A DNA stretch of 6,583 bases from Candidatus Gerdarchaeota archaeon (lineage in GTDB: Archaea > Asgardarchaeota > Heimdallarchaeia > JABLTI01). The stretch covers positions 1 through 6,583 of the forward strand of contig JAEOUJ010000307.1 of NCBI GenBank assembly GCA_016839405.1, written 5' to 3'. Position 1 is the first letter of the stretch, and every line of letters begins with the position of its first letter. This document shows positions 5,406 through 6,583 of the stretch, piece after piece. The notes beneath the pieces are model-generated. The model saw only the letters and a program-made list of their open reading frames with translations. It was not told the origin of the DNA and ran no database searches. Position numbers and translations under genes: made by a program.

Positions 5406-6251
5406 CTATTTAGTAAACAATCCTTTAATCCAATTCCATGCTATAGTTAATAGTCTTTTTAATTCAAGGTTTTCAGGTAGGTGCCATTGCATAAATAATG
5501 GCAATTCATATTGTTGTCTTGCTTGAACTATGAAAAGAGCAAAAATAGTAAGGGAAAAGATAATTAACAAATAATCCCACCATTTCAATTTCAAGGAGTA
5601 AAGATAAGTTCTTTTCTTAGTTGCATTCCAACCTCGAGATTCAATTGCTTCAGCAAGCTGCCATGATCGTCTCATTGCAGATGCAAAAATTGGTACTAAT
5701 AATGGTATGAGATTTCTTAATCGTTTGAAAATATTGCCTCGATCTATTTGTAAACCACGAGCTTTTTGTGCTGATACAATTATTGATGCTTCATTTGCTA
5801 AAGTTGGAACAAAACGATAAGCAGTACTAATTGCCCATGCAAAATTATAAGGGAATCCAAATTTAACGAAAACCTGTGAAATATCATCTGGTGAAACTGT
5901 TTGAAAGAAAACACCGAAAACAGTTGTTAAAATTATGAATCTTAAAGCCATTGCAATTCCAGAAGTTGTAGGAGAATCTACATTTTTTAATAATAAAGCG
6001 TTTAGCAAAATAATTAGTAAAATTAATGGTAAAATGGTTAACATTGCCTTTAACCATTTTAAGAAGAAATTGCCTAAGAATATTAATGGAAAAATAAAAG
6101 CTAAAATGAATAAAAGAGGAATAAAATCTCTAAAAACAATAGTTATGCAAACCATTACTAACAAAAATATTGCTTTAACTCGAGGATCAACATTATGTAA
6201 AATTGATTTTTTTAATTCATAATCAAAATAATCTAAAATCCTCATACTCAT
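5406..6251 (-). CDS. ecfT: Energy-coupling factor transporter transmembrane component EcfT
   Basis: The membrane scaffold that couples the ATPases of an ECF transporter to a substrate-binding S component, for uptake of vitamins or metal ions. Seen in 281 residues: an N-terminus typical of the family (LDPRVK-like VDPRVKAIFLL at 21-31); hydrophobic segments at about 26-60 (probably two), 66-90, 98-118 and 224-244; and a cytoplasmic region carrying the two coupling motifs A164-R-G166 (AQKARG) and S205-R-G207 (EAIESRGW), which dock onto the ATPases. YRFVPTLANEA (145-155) just before the first motif is also typical. ATG at 6249-6251 overlaps the stop of the ATPase gene as ATGA, and GGAGTGAT at 6258-6265 is a strong ribosome site 6 nt upstream, so the two are translationally coupled. 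No S component is in the window, so the substrate cannot be named. Confidence 0.93.
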   Translation of the reverse strand: MSMRILDYFDYELKKSILHNVDPRVKAIFLLVMVCITIVFRDFIPLLFILAFIFPLIFLGNFFLKWLKAMLTILPLILLIILLNALLLKNVDSPTTSGIAMALRFIILTTVFGVFFQTVSPDDISQVFVKFGFPYNFAWAISTAYRFVPTLANEASIIVSAQKARGLQIDRGNIFKRLRNLIPLLVPIFASAMRRSWQLAEAIESRGWNATKKRTYLYSLKLKWWDYLLIIFSLTIFALFIVQARQQYELPLFMQWHLPENLELKRLLTIAWNWIKGLFTK

Positions 6252-6583
6252 TTAGTGATCACTCCAAATTCATGGGCTTTGAATTTATCCACCAATTTTT
6301 CTACAATAATTTGATCATCAAAGCTTTTAGGAAAATCTGTATAATGCTCTGTTAATTTATTAAGTAAAGATAAGGTAATAGGAGAAATCAGATCAGTTTC
6401 ATTTAATAATTTTAAATCACTTAAAATTTCAATTGTTTTATTATCAGCTATTATTCGACCCTCATTAAGAACAATTACTCTTGGGAAAAATTCAAGAATG
6501 AAATCTAAATCGTGAGAAATTATAACTACAGTAATTCCATTAGCTGCTAATTCATGAAGAAAATTACCCAAAATTCTTTTTTG
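6248..6583 (-). CDS. ECF transporter ATP-binding protein (EcfA type), C-terminal 111 residues, cut by the window edge
   Basis: The frame is open to the right edge, so this is a fragment rather than a short gene; the first visible residues (QKRILGNFLHELAANG) follow the D-loop of an ABC ATPase that lies outside. Seen: the beta strand TVVIISHD with the H-loop histidine (residue 24 of the fragment, codon 6512-6514), which contacts the ATP gamma-phosphate, then VIVLNEGRIIADN, the usual strand-turn after the H-loop, and a C-terminal helical extension of about 60 residues. ABC ATPases of ECF transporters often have such an extension, which helps the two ATPases dimerise. Walker A, Q-loop, signature and Walker B are not visible. 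The EcfT gene follows with an ATGA overlap, which supports the ECF assignment over other ABC importers. Whether a second ATPase gene exists upstream cannot be seen. Confidence 0.88.
   Translation of the reverse strand, partial: QKRILGNFLHELAANGITVVIISHDLDFILEFFPRVIVLNEGRIIADNKTIEILSDLKLLNETDLISPITLSLLNKLTEHYTDFPKSFDDQIIVEKLVDKFKAHEFGVITK
6258..6265 (-). promoter_or_regulatory. Strong Shine-Dalgarno site of ecfT inside the ATPase gene
   Basis: GGAGTGAT on the minus strand, 6 nt before the ATG at 6251, closely matches GGAGGTGAT. It lies within the last codons of the ATPase gene, so ribosomes finishing that gene can start EcfT directly. Confidence 0.6.

Noticed and set aside
5935..6222. A 95-codon plus-strand frame opposite ecfT
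   Set aside because: It mirrors the hydrophobic part of EcfT, as often occurs opposite membrane proteins, and has no supporting motif.
6254..6263. Palindrome AGTGATCACT at the ATPase/EcfT junction
   Set aside because: It lies in coding sequence and overlaps the ecfT ribosome site GGAGTGAT, which already explains half of it.
6248..6571. A 107-residue protein starting at TTG 6569-6571
   Set aside because: The frame stays open to the window edge and its sequence begins in the middle of an ABC ATPase domain just before the H-loop. It is the C-terminal fragment of a longer gene, so the TTG is an internal leucine.

Overview
The window is AT-rich (roughly 30% G+C by eye), densely coded and entirely protein-coding; I see no rRNA, tRNA, CRISPR array or mobile element. 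Several signs point to an archaeon, most likely an Asgard archaeon of the Lokiarchaeia/Heimdallarchaeia kind. There are two eukaryote-like Ras-superfamily small GTPases, a type II (archaeal/eukaryotic) methionine aminopeptidase, and an archaeal-style ECF transporter. Shine-Dalgarno sites are repeatedly GGTGA or GGAG. The lineage is inferred from gene content, not from a marker gene.

Layout, left to right. (1) Minus strand, 1-1935: the N-terminal part of a YtcJ-type amidohydrolase running off the left edge (1-510), then, further upstream in the direction of transcription, a 361-residue zinc-ribbon membrane protein (558-1643) and an 85-residue protein (1678-1935). (2) A 177-bp divergent intergenic region, 1936-2112. 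(3) Plus strand, 2113-3518: a 180-residue Ras-like GTPase with a GTG start, followed by a 257-residue protein built of about five 43-residue helical repeats (TPR-like). (4) Minus strand, 3526-6583: from the right edge, the C-terminal part of an ECF-type ABC ATPase, then EcfT (ATGA overlap), the type II methionine aminopeptidase, and a second Ras-like GTPase whose C-terminus is a thioredoxin-fold domain without cysteines. This last gene ends only 7 bp from the oppositely oriented helical-repeat gene.

Functionally there are two ordinary pieces, ECF micronutrient uptake (A+T components, S component not visible) and N-terminal methionine removal. There is also a less ordinary GTPase cluster: two cysteine-free small GTPases around a helical-repeat protein that could serve as a partner or effector. 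The most unusual object is the GTPase/thioredoxin-fold fusion at 3526-4338. The zinc-ribbon membrane protein and the small protein beside it form an uncharacterised pair.
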